Shown here: piece by piece, positions 39,901 to 64,000 of the stretch
Layout of the letters: each line of letters opens with the position of its first letter
Position numbering within the stretch: the first letter of the stretch is position 1
Assembly (NCBI GenBank): GCA_003993805.1
Contig: RSEF01000017.1
Span: 7,526,431 to 7,590,430, forward strand
Source of the DNA: Himantopus leucocephalus
Lineage: Eukaryota; Chordata; Aves; Charadriiformes; Recurvirostridae
Length of the DNA stretch: 64,000 bases
Direction of reading: 5' to 3'
Translations under genes and position numbers: made by a program
Notes under the pieces: generated by a model
Seen by the model: the letters and a program-made list of their open reading frames with translations, nothing else
Told to the model about the DNA's origin: nothing
Databases searched by the model: none

Positions 39901-42900
39901 AGCAAGGCAGGGAATGAAGCAACTCTGCAGCAGGGGTCAGAGCCCACCGCATGGCCTTAAATCAGGCACTGCATTCAGACACAGGCACATCAGCCAGGGA
40001 CGCCTGGGTTGACACCGGAGAAAAACACCTCTTCGGTCACCTGCTCCCACCCTGCAGCCCGCCGTGCCGAGGCAAGAACCGGCAACATCTTTATTTCAGA
40101 TGGCCAAACACATGTAAACGCATGTAAAGGGCACCGGCTGTGTTCACGCACCTTCCAGCTGCAGCATCACCCGCTCTGACAGCACCCTCCGCAGCGCACG
40201 CGTGCAAAAAGGAGGAACCTTCTTATTTCTTTAGGCTCTGCCCAAACTTTTAGCCTGCAGATGACATGGTTAATTATCACTTTAGTACCAAAACATAACT
40301 GAAAATCACACAGATGATTCTCCCTAACTGTGGAGAAACCTTTGAGCTCCGGAAAGGAGCGTGTGGCTGCTGGGGCCGTCCTGCACGACTTGGTGCTGCA
40401 GGGAGCGATGCCGGGGCTGTGCTGGGAGCTGGGGCTGCTGCACCGCGCTGCTGGGAGCCGGTTAAACCCATGGGTCCCTTCACCCCCATCAGAAACACCC
40501 CGAGTGAATAAAAGGGCTGTGTTTGCCCAAGAAAACCCAGCATGGGGTGAACTAGAGCGGCACCTGTGCTACCGCAGGGAGACCTTGTGTAACAGCCTTC
40601 CTAATTCCCCCGGGGCCTCAAATCCACCAACCTCCTCTCTGGGTGCCAGTCAGCACCCACACTTCCCTCCCCATCGCCTGCCTCGTCCTGGAGGGGACAT
40701 GGGGCCTGAGTCACCCCTTCTTGGGGCACAGCAGAGAGGACCCCCCCCTGCAGCCCCCTGTCAGGGCGGGCAGCGCAGCCCTGGTTTGGGAAGGGTTTCG
40801 TCCCACCTTCATTTCAGCACAGCCCCAGCCACAAGCATACAAAACAGCTTGTTGGAATCAAACACCAGCTTAGGTTGGGGATGGGGGGGACTAAACACCC
40901 CAGCCGTGATTCCCACATATGCCCAAAGATATAATCCAGATTTGCTGCTTGCCCTGGCACCCTTTTTTTTTTTTTTTAAAAATTTANNAATAAATTAAAA
41001 TCTCTTTTTGCTGCTGAGCATAATCAGCATTAGAGCGAGGGGAGGAGGAGCCTTTCACTATACGCAGCAGAATCACGAATGAAATCACCGCCACCGCAGC
41101 CTGGGACTCTCCCGGCTGTGTGGACGCATGCCGTGCTGACGGCAGGAGCCTCCAAACCCATGCACCGCACTTGCCTCCTCTGGGGCATTTTCTTAATTCA
41201 TCTGTTAGATGAACTAAACGCAGAAGATGCCCCAGTCAGAGGGATGGAGGGGTGTCCTGGCTTGCGAAGGACCGCTCCTCCCCGAGCCTCACGCTGAGCT
41301 TTGCATGGCTCATTTGGGGGTCTGAAGGTTCAAAGAAAACATTCGCATGCCTGGGCAATCCTGAAGGAGCTCAAACCATTTGGCCTTTTGCCTCCCCACA
41401 GCCTCATGGCCGTGGTAGGCATCTGCACAGAGCAGCCCTGACGTTCTGCTCCGGCTCACCCAGGACAGCCGGGGCCAAACCTCTGTGTGAGCATCAGCAC
41501 GAGCTCCAGGGGAGAGGAGAATAAGGCACAAAAATTATTTGCCTCAGCCACTGGCTTACGAGTAACGTGTGCATGCAAGACCCGCTGGTGTTTCTTACGG
41601 CCACCCCTAAAACTGAGGCCAGTGGAGAGCAGAGCCAGGTGATGTCTCCAGCAAATCACACAGGAGCCCACGGTCCGGCAGCGCTGCCAGGGCTGAGACC
41701 CAGCCCCATCCCTCTAACGCCCTCCGAGGGGGCAGAAACCCCTCCTCTGGCTGCAGGGCTTTAGGGACAGGCACGCTGCATTCACGCTCCTCCTTGCAAC
41801 CAGTAACCGAGGGCTGGAAGGCAGATAGCATCCACCCAAAGCCCGTGGAGACTGTCCTTTCCCTCCTGCTGCTGTTCCCTCCTTGCATCTGAGCCAAAAC
41901 ACTCCGGATCCAGCCCTGGATGTCTGTGAGTGCAGGACAGGGGGCTGAATCCCTCCCCACGCTGCCTCCCAGCTCCCCGGCACAGCCCAAGGTAGTGTAA
42001 CTCGCACTGAAAGCTGAGGACAGTCCCTGCAGGTTGTACCTTGTCGGTGGAAGAGCCTGGTTGTCCTGTCACTGGTCCCCACGTGCCCCCACCCACGCGG
42101 CTGCATCCCCGGCGGGGGGCTGGCTTGGGGGTCTCCTGCCTCCCCCCGGCAGGTAATAGCTACCCCAGCCACAGCCTGTCCTGCTCGTTGGGTCACAGGG
42201 ACGGGGAGGGACACAGGCCGGGCAGCCGCACGGTGGTACCCGCCATCCCTCGCTGTTGCTATAGAGACAGAAGCTGGTTTTCACCGCAGCAGCGATGCTG
42301 GTTGTTTCTGAGCGGTACTTTCGGCATGGCAGGCAGCTGGGAGAGAGGGACGAGGGATGGCGTGCAGTGCCATGACACCTGTTTTGCTGGGAGGGCCGGG
42401 CACAGCCGAGGCAAAGCTCTGCCAGGCCTCTCCTGGTGCCGCTGTGCCCAGATCTACGCTCACCTTTGGGGGGGTCTCTCCCCAAACCCTCCCTGCAGCG
42501 AGAACGTGAGCGCTGGAGCTCCCCCACTCTGGGCACTGAAGTACTGAGGGAGCGAAGGGGTGCAGCTGCGGGGGTGCTGTGGAGGAAGGCTCTCCAGAGA
42601 AACCCTTTGTGGGAGCATGCACTGTCCCTGTCCTGCAAACCCCACCTTACCCCGGTGAGTCACCCCAACTCGCCTCTCCCTGCTCCTCCTGCCTTGCTTT
42701 GCGACCACGTGCTGGGATGAGACCAGCTCAGCTGATGTCACCCACCACGGCAGCATCTCCAGGCCACGCTCTCCTGGTTACACCAGCAAAGACCAGCAGT
42801 AACTCCTCCAAAGCCATCCTGGATGTACTAGGAGAAGACAACGCAAGCACAAGGAGACCTGGACCCAGGGACACGGCTGTAGGTGCATCCAGCCTATTTG

Positions 42901-44744
42901 CAAAGGTTCAGTAAAGCCTAGAGCTACAAAGTGTGAGCTTCCCACAAAGCAATCAGGGCAAAGTCTTCCCCTGCTCCCTGCCTCTTCAGGTACCCACCAT
43001 CTCCAGGGGCGCGTAGGTGCTTACAGAGGCCATCAGAGCTGCAGTAACAAGCCCCCATCCTTCCCAGGGGTGAGGATGAACTCTGCCAAGTGTAATAATG
43101 CCTGGAAGAAAGAGAAAGCACCATAGCTTGCTTCTTCACCTAAGTCTTTGCAGGAGAAGGAGACTGGCAAAGAAAAACCCTGATGGAGGCCAGGTGCAGT
43201 AGCACTCCTCTGCTCCCACCCGCAGCAGCGCTCCCCGTTTAAACAAGCAGCCGCAGGGGAGCGGGGCAGCGCCGACCACCCCCCGCTGCTCTGCCTGCTG
43301 CTGCACCAGCCCGCCAGCCTGCGGGGAAAACCGGCAAGACCCAGCGCTCTCCCCTTTCCCAAACACACCCAGTGACAGCCCCTCCTGAGAGTCCCTCGCA
43401 CAGCCCAGCCCTGGGGAGCTCTGCGGGGGACTCGTCTCTCAAGGACACGGTAGCCCTCCTTACCACGCTTCTGCTCCAGCCTCGGAGCAGGCAGCGCGGG
43501 AAGTCAGTGGCTCCCAAGGCTCTGCACTGACATCCCAGCTGGAGACGTATGCCAGGGATAGATTTTCTGTTTAGCTTCTTTTCATATTAATTATCAAAGA
43601 GTAACAAATGTTAGCAGCTTGCAACAGTCATTATCTGAATGTCTTCTCCTTCTCACCAGCAGCCCCTGTAGGAAGAGGTTCCTCAACATGCGGGGACAGG
43701 GGAGAGCACAAGACCCCGCTGGTTGCTCCCCGGCCCTGCAAGCCAAGTGCATTTTGCTCACCTGGGATAAACAGGAGGACAGGATGACGGGATCCCTTCA
43801 TTCTGCGAGCTGCATCCAGCCAAGGTGCTGAGTCTGGTAGTGTCCCTCACCTGCCAAACATCAAACTCTCTTCTAAAGACAGAGAAACCACAGAGAACTG
43901 GAAGGTTCTGTGCAAAACAGGGGATTTTTTTAGACAGTCGTGAGGGGTGATCTGTTTCAGAGACACCACGTTGAGCACGGCCATCACCTGGGCAAAGATC
44001 AGCCAGGCTTCAAGGTGGCTGCTTGTCAGTAATGGGAAGCAACAACACTGTGTCTGGGCATCAAACTCTATATCCAGTAATCTCAGACCAGTTCACAGAC
44101 ATCAGTTAGCTCAGCCTGGCAATCAAGGAAAGTCAGGACTGCTTTCCTCATTTCATATGGGGTGAGACACAAGCATTCAGAATTTACCTCTGTAACGAGG
44201 TTACAGGCAGGCGAGCAGAGGCGGGGGTACGGGCAGCCCTGCCTCCCTGCCCTCTACCTCACCGACGTTGCTGGCTGTACCAGAAAACAGTCAATGCTGT
44301 ACAAGACTTACCTCGGAAATTCCCATCTACAGCATCACTTGGCATAATTATAAAATCGTGGCCGTGAAGAGATAGGAAAAGACTCTCTCTGTGTATCTAG
44401 ACCTGCTTTGCAAAGTCACCGTCATCCAGCACGATGCCTATTCAATTACTCCCTACTAGGATGAAAATGGGCAACTTGTATTTGTCCTTTACCAGACCAA
44501 AAGCCCCCCACACCCCTTCACAGAGCAGGCTTTTGAACAGCAGATGAAAGGCCGGCTTCAGCATGCCACCTCCAGCGTCCTCAGCACCCATCTAGGTCCA
44601 CCCCATCCAAAGCAAAGCATTTAAGTGATTGTTTGTATCCCCTCGGTCAGCAAGACTGCAGGACCTGCTCCAAGTTGAACACGTATCTCAAAGCTACACT
44701 GAACTGGCTTTTGTTCCTTCCCTCACGATAAGAACCAAACAGGG
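33920..44744. other. Intergenic between PRRC2B and PLPP7, no gene recognised
   Basis: About 10.8 kb of moderately GC-rich DNA. The two Ns at 40987-40988 lie in an A/T run. Several open frames of 100-220 codons overlap one another on both strands and look like random GC-rich frames. The only feature I single out is a group of GATA motifs at 37299-37697. Confidence 0.6.
37299..37697. promoter_or_regulatory. Cluster of five AGATAA (GATA-factor) motifs, candidate enhancer
   Basis: AGATAA occurs at 37299-37304, 37444-37449, 37615-37620 and 37662-37667, and its complement TTATCT at 37692-37697. The 37662 site is preceded by CTG with 8 nt between, similar to the TAL1-GATA composite arrangement. About 0.2 sites would be expected by chance in 400 bp. 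No function is shown. Confidence 0.35.
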
Positions 44745-45234
44745 CAGGATTTTTATGATTATTTATTATCTGTGAAGTGCCGGCAGTGTCCTGACTCTGT
44801 ACAAGACACAACTGCTGGCCTTACAAAAGAAAAAGCGCTGTGGCCAAAATCATTTAGCCTCAAAAAAGTTAACGAATGTGTTCTCAGGAAGCTCTCAGGC
44901 GCTGCCCACCCTGAGGACATATCAAGGTGCTGATGTGAACCACCCAAACTAGGCAGACATGTAGCTCATTTCTCTCACCCATCAAGCTTAATTAGGTTGC
45001 TGTCCAAACACAGTTTGAGAATACGGCCAAAACACAGGTATGGCCCTTGATTGCTAAAACCCAATCCATTGCAAGAAACATTATTTGTTTTTCAGGTGGG
45101 GAAGCAACATTAAAAAACGCCACTACTCATGGAAGTTACAACTGCTTCCAACAAACAACATGTAGAAAATACTGGGAGGGAGACTCTTAAAGTATCTGCG
45201 ACTTTCCAGTGGAAAAGTGTCAAGTCCCCCACGT
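44745..45234 (-). other. PLPP7: PLPP7 3' UTR (inferred)
   Basis: This is the sequence between the PLPP7 stop codon and the first poly(A) signal. I saw no splice site or repeat in it. Confidence 0.5.
44762..44767 (-). terminator. PLPP7: Candidate PLPP7 polyadenylation signal (AATAAA)
   Basis: On the minus strand AATAAA occurs 468 nt past the PLPP7 stop codon and is the first canonical signal I see downstream of it. Cleavage would fall near 44740-44750. A longer 3' UTR using a later signal cannot be excluded. Confidence 0.55.
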
Positions 45235-58170
<12,936 letters not shown>

Positions 58171-58317
58171 CTAACACAACCTGCTTTGCAAATACCGGGA
58201 AGGAGAGAAATTCCTCTTCTCCCTGCGGAAAGCTTCCCCCACTCCCACCCTCACGAGCCGCGAATTTGGGAAGCTACAAAGGTTCCCCTCTGTTGCAGTT
58301 GCCCCCAGCACAGACTG

Positions 58318-58333
58318 CAGCTGTTAAATATAG
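58318..58333 (-). promoter_or_regulatory. PLPP7: PLPP7 core promoter: E-box next to a MEF2/TATA-like motif
   Basis: On the minus strand CTATATTTAA (58333-58324) fits the MEF2 consensus YTAWWWWTAR and also contains a TATA-like core. The E-box CAGCTG (58323-58318) abuts it. A start site about 30 nt downstream would give a 5' UTR of roughly 140 nt. A MyoD-type E-box beside MEF2 would suit a muscle-enriched gene. No start-site data are available here. Confidence 0.5.
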
Positions 58334-58440
58334 AGTAAGGAATGCACATGGCTGTTTACTTCATGGGCCTCGCAAGCTTGGAAGGAAAATTAATGCCAGG
58401 CTTGGCAGCCACTCCAGTGCCAGGGAAAAAGGTTAAACAG

Positions 58441-58452
58441 CCAATAGATTGG
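58441..58452. promoter_or_regulatory. Paired CCAAT boxes upstream of PLPP7
   Basis: CCAAT on the plus strand (58441-58445) and ATTGG, which is CCAAT on the minus strand (58448-58452), lie about 110-120 bp upstream of the TATA/MEF2 motif. That is a usual distance for NF-Y sites. Confidence 0.4.
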
Positions 58453-58550
58453 AAGAAGAGGAGGGAAAAGCGTTGTGCCAAAGGTTGGTTGCTTCTAGCC
58501 TGGTCTATTTAAATCTGCCAATTGCTTATTCCCCTGGGCTGCAAGGGAGA

Positions 58551-58564
58551 CTGGGAAACGTAGT
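58551..58564 (-). promoter_or_regulatory. ZNF143-like site (ACTACGTTTCCCAG)
   Basis: On the minus strand the sequence fits the ACTACNNNTCCCA core of the ZNF143/THAP11 promoter element. It lies about 230 bp upstream of the putative PLPP7 TATA/MEF2 motif. Assignment is from the motif alone. Confidence 0.4.
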
Positions 58565-58599
58565 TTTTTTCCACTACAAGTCACATTTCAATATCGGCG

Positions 58600-60490
58600 A
58601 GTCGGAGCTGGAGGAGATCACGGCATCCCCCCTCCCCACGGCAGCTGGCATCGCTCCTCGGCGGGCTGTGCCGCCTGGCTTTGCAGGCTCCGAGGCTGGG
58701 CACTGCGCGGGGGCTCCCCCCCACGGGGCTCTCCCCGGGTATCTTCTCCATTTGTCTGTTCTGCAACATCTCACCCCCCTGCTCGGGCACCCTGAACACC
58801 GCCTTCCTCTCCCTGGTATGGCTACCTTTCAAACACCACCAGCCCCATCCTCCCTCCCCGCTCGGGGTGCGCCCCTGCAGCGACTTCCATCGCTCGCCCC
58901 GCTCCCGGATCAAGGAGAAGCAGCACCTGCCTCCTGATTAAAAGAGACCCGGTGCCGCTAATGAATTCCCTGCCCCCAGCGCTGAGCGTGGCCTCAATAC
59001 CGCACGTGTTTCTGCCGTGTCATCCAGCACCGCAGATTCCACGCTGAGAGCAGGTGACAGGCGGTGCCCGCGTCCCCAAGCTGTGATCAGCAGCACGGGT
59101 ACCGGCTCCAGGGCAGCGGGCACCGCGGGACAGGGAGGAGGAAGGCTCATGCCAGGAGGACACGGAAGACCTGCCGTCCCTCCTGCCATGGCACCTTGTG
59201 CTCCATCGCTTGGTCCATGCACGGCTGCCGTCAGCCTCCTGCCTCCGCGCTCCTCACCCCAGCTGGGGTGAACCCCTCTGAGATATCTCCCATCCGCCGA
59301 CCACCAGCGCTGGCGAGACCCGCAGAACATCCCGTCTGCGCTCGCAGCTCCAGTTTACAGGTCTGAACGACCTTGCTACAGTCCCTGAACCGCAGCCACG
59401 GGGATCTAAGCCTGAAGCACCGCTGGCAGAGACCGTCCATCTCAGCTCCTCCTGCCCGAAGGACAGCAGTCCATAGCAGCAACTGCCTCAGCCAGATCCA
59501 CCCGGGCTGCCACGGCCGAGTTACCTTCCCCGGGCAATGGGCTGTCACGGCTCCACAGCACCCACCGTGCTCAAGAAATGGGATTATTCCTATGCAAATA
59601 GGCTGGAAATCCCCCATGGATAGAGAAGTGGAAAAGATGACTGTTGCAGTGAGGAGCAGAACAGGCATGTCTCGTGGGGGCAGTGACATTTGCCAACACA
59701 AATGTCCCGTTACAGAGGTCAGTGTTTGTACACGTACTCTGGCCCAGGTATCTTTAAAAGTCTTGTCCAAAATGCACTGGAGAGCTTAGGTGCTAAACGA
59801 AAGGTGGCTCTTGGCTTTCTAAGATAATAAGAAAAATTTTGCACTTTCTTCACGCTTTTTATCCATAGATCTGAACATCCTCTAGATGAACTATGCATCC
59901 AGCCTGTGCCCATCTCCCAGACAGACAGGCCAGAGGTGAGGGCAATGCTTGGCCAAGCCACTGCCAGAGGTCCTGAGGAGCCTCCTGGGCTTTGCTTGTA
60001 TTTCCCCCCCCCCGTCACGAATCAAAGGAAAACAATACGCGTCAATTTATTTCTGAATCACACCCTGCAGGAACCTACCCCTAGCCTGCGATGATGATGG
60101 TAGCCAGGGGAAGAGCTCCTCCCCTCCCCAGGCGCCCTTACCCGGCCCGTAAACCACTACCCCCTTCGGCTCAGGTACCGCTTGGGGCTGCGGCAGCCCA
60201 GAAGCGTGCACAGACGCTGCCACATCCCCGACACCCACCACCTCCCGTCCGATCGCCGGCTGCGCAGTGGCATTCTCACGCTATCGGGGAACTCAGCGCC
60301 CCGTCCCTATCTGCCTGCCCTCATCCCGCTGCCCGGCTCCGAGGCATGTGGAAAATCTCAGCCCACCTGACATCAGCCGGGGAGATAACCGTCGTCACTG
60401 CTTTAACTTGGCTATAGCCGTCACCTCCCCGCTGGACGGCCTCCCTGTTTCTCCTGCTCCATGCACGGCCGCTGCTGTGTGGGGCTCCTT
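58600..60490. other. PLPP7 upstream region, no gene recognised
   Basis: GC-rich intergenic DNA between PLPP7 and the next CpG island. I saw no exon or RNA gene. Confidence 0.55.
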
Positions 60491-60499
60491 GCAAACGCG

Positions 60500-60668
60500 T
60501 TACCCAGGGCAGTGGTGGAGTCCCCATCCCTGGAGGTATTTAAGGGTCATGTAGATATAGTGCTCAGGGACATGGTTTAGTGGTGGCCTTGGCAGTGTTA
60601 GGTTAGTGATGGGACTAGATGATCTTACAGGTCTTTTCCAATCTAGGAAATTCTGTGATTCTGTCTGT
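60500..60668 (+). mobile_element. CR1 LINE, short 3'-end fragment
   Basis: The sequence GTGGTGGAGTCCCCATCCCT, then GGAGGTATTTAAGGGTCATG and GGACTAGATGATCTTACAGG, ending in ATTCTGTGATTCTGT, is a CR1 3' terminus. It differs in detail from the copy at 6221, so it is probably another subfamily. It is strongly 5'-truncated. Confidence 0.9.
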
Positions 60669-63410
60669 GAGCAGAGGGTTAAAGCGCTGGTGAGCAGGAG
60701 CCTGCAGAAATGGGGAGACTGGTCTGTCCCTCCCGTCCCGCCCTGTGGCAGGGATGCTGAGCTATTGCTAAGCGTGTTCCTCTGGAGCTGTTGCGGGGAA
60801 AAAAAAATACCTTGAAAGCCCTGGGAGTTAATTTAATCTGGTGCCTGTCTCTTCTGCTGACACCGATATGGGGGAATTCCTCTGCCTTACGCACAGAGCT
60901 GCCCCGGCCTCCCCGCGGGAACCCAGCCTCGCACCCCAGCGCGAGTCCCCGGCGGGAAGAGGATGGGGGAGGACAGGCAGCGCGGGACGGAGGCAGTGCC
61001 AGCAAACCTGTTAACAGCGCAGTGGGAAAGGAAAGCAATTTGGTCTCTCCTGCAGCCAGGCGGGCTGTCACCACTTGTCCCAGTGGAGACACTGAGCTTG
61101 GGAGGGAAACATCCCCGATCCCAGCCCTGGGGCCACGCCGAGCACTGTCCCACTGCACGCACAGAGGAAGGGACGCAGCGAGCTTAGAGGAGACGCGCTC
61201 TGCTCGCAGAACAGCCACAAACCCAGGGGTTTATAAATATCCCTGCTAAACCTGTAGACAGGCTCCCTGCTCCGGCGGGGCTATTCCAGGCCTGACACAC
61301 GATCCATGAGGGTCATCAAGTGCCTTGGAGAACACCCAGACGGACAAATCCAGACGGACAAACGCGGCATGCTCCACGCACCACGTCTGCTCAGCCCCGG
61401 CCGTGCTCCCCGCCTGCCCGCCCACCCTGCCTGCGTGCGGTGCTGCAGTCCCCGGGGCTGGCGGCTGCTGGCCGCAATTCCCCGTGTAGTAGCCACGGCC
61501 ACGCGTGGCTTCAGGGGCCAGCAGGGCCATGCAGACCGTGCTGGAGATGCAGGCGGGATGGAAGGGACGGCAACGTCCCCTTTCACCGCAATTCACTGGC
61601 AGCTTTGGTGCACTCCATCCTCTGGCAGCGGCTGGCCAAGAAGCAGCGCTCGCAGCCAAAGTGCTTGCGAGCAAACCTGCAGCACTGCGGGGTGCGATTC
61701 TTCCGGGGGCGAAAAAGAAAGCTTGGCCAAAATAAAATATAATATTCTGCAGTATTTACAGCACACGCAGCGGTGCCGGTCAGGCCCATTAGCACAGCGC
61801 AGCACAGCCTCTGGCGGGCTGCTTTTAATTGCCACTGCTCAGATGGTGACGGGGAGACCCTGCCTCTCAGTGAACCTGGAAAACGTGCTGCAAGGACATG
61901 GAGGCACAGTGCAGGCCATGATGCCGGGGGCAGCAACAGCAGGAACGGAGCATGGCCGTGCTACGGTGAGACATGGACAACTTCATCAAATGAGCAGCAG
62001 AAGGAAACGCAACTCACGGCATCGCCAGACACTCCTAATACTTACTTATCGCAGCTTGGCCTCACATCTCCAGCAATTCCATCAGCGAGCACCAGGCTCT
62101 CGGGCACGGGAACCGTTCTGCGCACAGCTTAATGCAGCCACTCTGGGGTGGAGTGTGCTAATGCCTTAATCACTCACAGCAGCGCAACAGAGACAGGCAC
62201 GACCAAAACCCAAAGAAAACTCCAGCTGAAGATGAAAAGCTGATTTAATTAGAATGAGAAAATGCAATTTCCTAGTTGACCAGAACACCAGACACAGCCA
62301 AGACCTGGCTAAAGCTTCAGTGAAACCGGAGCTGCAGAATATGCAGTTTCACCGGATTCATAATGCTCTGGGAAACTGTGACAAGCTTGTTTGAAAAGTG
62401 TGAAAGAGTCTTGGAAATGTCAAAGTATTTCAGCACCTTCTGGAGGCTGCTGAAGCAACTGGATATTTCATACGGAGATGCTCATTTCATTCTTTCTTGT
62501 ACTACATGGTAGTAAGTTGCTTGCTTGTAGCTTGAGTGCGTTCTTAGTTTTTTTATCTGTTGCAGGGCTAGTGACTATAATCGTGCCCTTCACTGAGATT
62601 GTGAAGTTTAAATAAATTCTTAGCCAATGCTTTGAGAAACGCGCATAAGAAAAACATAACAATATACTGTGTTTTTTCCACCTGCTGTGGGTGGAAAGGA
62701 GCAAATCTGCCTCCCCCCGCCCTGTGGCGTTCACTTGTCAGGATCACCCAGTAGCTCCAGTCTCTCCTACCTGCCGGAGGGCAGACAGCAAGTGCACAGT
62801 GTTGGAAAACGCCAGGCGCTGCGAGAGCTAATCAAGCCTACTGAGAACGCGGGGCGGGAAGGACTGAAAGACATTTACTCAGCTCTGCGCTGCTGCACCA
62901 TACCGCAAGTGACACCAGCAAAGCAATTTTTACCTCTCCGTTCCCCAGCTTTCCTATTTAGAAACACGTCACGGAGGACACATGCACAGAGCCCTGCGTA
63001 ACGCTTGACGTACACCAGCTATTACCGAAAAGCTGGACACATGCCGCTCACCTGGTGCTCAGGTCTTGAAACTCGGATGCTCAGCTGGCTGACGGTCAGC
63101 AGGACCAGCCGGCAACGTTCCTCCTAAAACTGTCTGTAATCAAAGTTTACAACTTTCCCACAGGCCACTGCCGCCTCAGACACTTCTCCCTCTCTATTCC
63201 AGCTACTCCTCAGTCCCTCTGCGTTTCTCCTTGCTTGAATCACAGCCCATCCAGCCTACAGGTTCTGCAAATAAGGAGACCATCCCTTTACCGAATCTAC
63301 CAACCGAGCTCCAGCTGGGAGAAGAAAATCCTAATCTGAAAAACCAAGAGAAAATACACTGCAGTTAAAACCCAAAAAAAAAAAAAAGGGGGAAGGAAAA
63401 AAGACGTTTC
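60669..63410. other. Intergenic, no gene recognised
   Basis: No repeat, RNA gene or recognisable exon was seen. Long overlapping frames between 61.2 and 62.2 kb have no family resemblance. Confidence 0.55.
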
Positions 63411-63419
63411 TAAAAAAAA

Positions 63420-63438
63420 ACTACATTACCCACAATTC
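63420..63438 (+). promoter_or_regulatory. Degenerate ZNF143-like element at a CpG-island edge
   Basis: ACTACATTACCCACAATTC resembles the extended ZNF143 element (ACTACAATTCCCAGCATGC) but with several mismatches. Its position just 5' of a CpG island on the plus strand would fit a rightward promoter. Confidence 0.3.
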
Positions 63439-63439
63439 A

Positions 63440-63930
63440 CGGAGGTGTGGGAGGAAATGCTGCTTTTGCAAAGGAGGTTTAGCTTCAACAGCTGCAGTTT
63501 AAAAGCGAAATGCAGGGGGAGGGATGGGACTGGGCGAAGGAGGGAGGACAGGGAGGCAGGGAGAGGCGGGGGGGGGCCGGGACCTGCCGCCCATCCCGGC
63601 GGAGCCGCTGTCATGCGGCGGTCCCTGCCCGGGCAACCGGCGACAGCGGCGGGGCGCGCCCGGGGCGGCGGGGCGGGGGGGGGAGGCGGAAAGGCTACGA
63701 CCGAGTTTTTGCAAAGTTTGACCCGGTTGTCGCCTTTTTCGATGCTACAACGGCAACGGGAGCGGGAACCCCCCCGCACCCCCCTGCTCCACCGGCGAGG
63801 CTGACACCCGGGGGGCCGGCGCCGTCCCCGTATGCATGAATGTATTGCGAGAGAGGAAGCTTGCGGCAGCCAGGAGGCGGAGGCACCGATCCTGCTCCTC
63901 TCACCTCCCCGGGCATCTAGCAAAGAGGCG
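63440..63930 (+). promoter_or_regulatory. CpG island at the right edge, probable FAM78A promoter
   Basis: About 500 bp of very CpG-rich DNA. In human, FAM78A lies next to PLPP7 in divergent orientation, so its promoter should appear here and fire to the right. I did not recognise any FAM78A coding sequence, so this rests on position only. Confidence 0.45.
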
Positions 63931-63964
63931 AAGGAAGAAAAAAAAAAGAGCGAGAGAAGGAGCC

Positions 63965-63965
<1 letters not shown>

Positions 63966-64000
<35 letters not shown>
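63966..64000. repeat. C homopolymer (35 C) reaching the window edge
   Basis: An unbroken run of C extends to the last base of the window, so its full length is unknown. It may be a true low-complexity tract or a sequencing or assembly artefact. Confidence 0.9.

Noticed and set aside
40330..40998. A 222-codon plus-strand frame between the genes
   Set aside because: It runs into a poly-T stretch and the NN at 40987, has no family resemblance and is overlapped by other frames.
61306..62169. A 287-codon plus-strand open frame
   Set aside because: No domain, no recognisable family, no flanking splice signals judged convincing, and other long frames overlap it. It reads like random GC-rich sequence.

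Overview
The window is vertebrate nuclear DNA, almost certainly from a bird. The evidence is three CR1 LINE fragments with the typical avian 3' end, split genes with canonical GT-AG introns, two large CpG islands, and a two-gene order that matches human 9q34.13 in compact form. It is draft assembly: there are isolated Ns at 26632, 30076, 30285 and 40987-40988, and a 100-N gap at 30799-30898.

Two protein genes are supported, both on the minus strand. (1) The 5' part of PRRC2B: a CpG-island promoter and a noncoding first exon near 27.2-27.7 kb, then twelve coding exons (numbered 2-13) between 13336 and 2416. They encode residues 1-634 in one continuous reading frame, with every junction checked for phase. 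The gene runs off the left edge; exon 14 and later exons are not in the window. (2) A complete PLPP7 (PPAPDC3/NET39) in two coding exons, 58158-57708 and 45599-45235. They give 271 residues, the same length as I recall for the human protein, and are separated by a 12.1-kb intron.

Layout from left to right: PRRC2B intron 13 (1-2415); PRRC2B exons and introns (2416-13352), with an antisense CR1 in intron 7; the 14-kb intron 1; the PRRC2B CpG island (about 26.7-27.8 kb); about 17 kb of intergenic DNA holding assembly-overlap artefacts, a gap, a CR1 fragment, a CpG-rich block with one orphan exon-like segment (33768-33890) and a cluster of GATA motifs (37.3-37.7 kb); the PLPP7 3' end (poly(A) signal near 44765); the PLPP7 intron and first exon; a compact PLPP7 promoter with adjacent E-box and MEF2/TATA motifs; another CR1 fragment; and, at the right edge, a CpG island that by synteny is probably the divergent FAM78A promoter, ending in a C35 run.

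PRRC2B is a cytoplasmic RNA-binding translation factor, and PLPP7 is a muscle-enriched inner nuclear membrane protein of the PAP2 fold that lacks key catalytic residues. Nothing indicates that they act together; their linkage is conserved synteny. I see no CRISPR array, operon, tRNA or rRNA, and no convincing novel protein system. The most interesting leads are regulatory: an overlapping upstream AUG in the PRRC2B mRNA, the PLPP7 promoter, the GATA cluster and the orphan exon. All calls were made by eye from the sequence; no searches were run.
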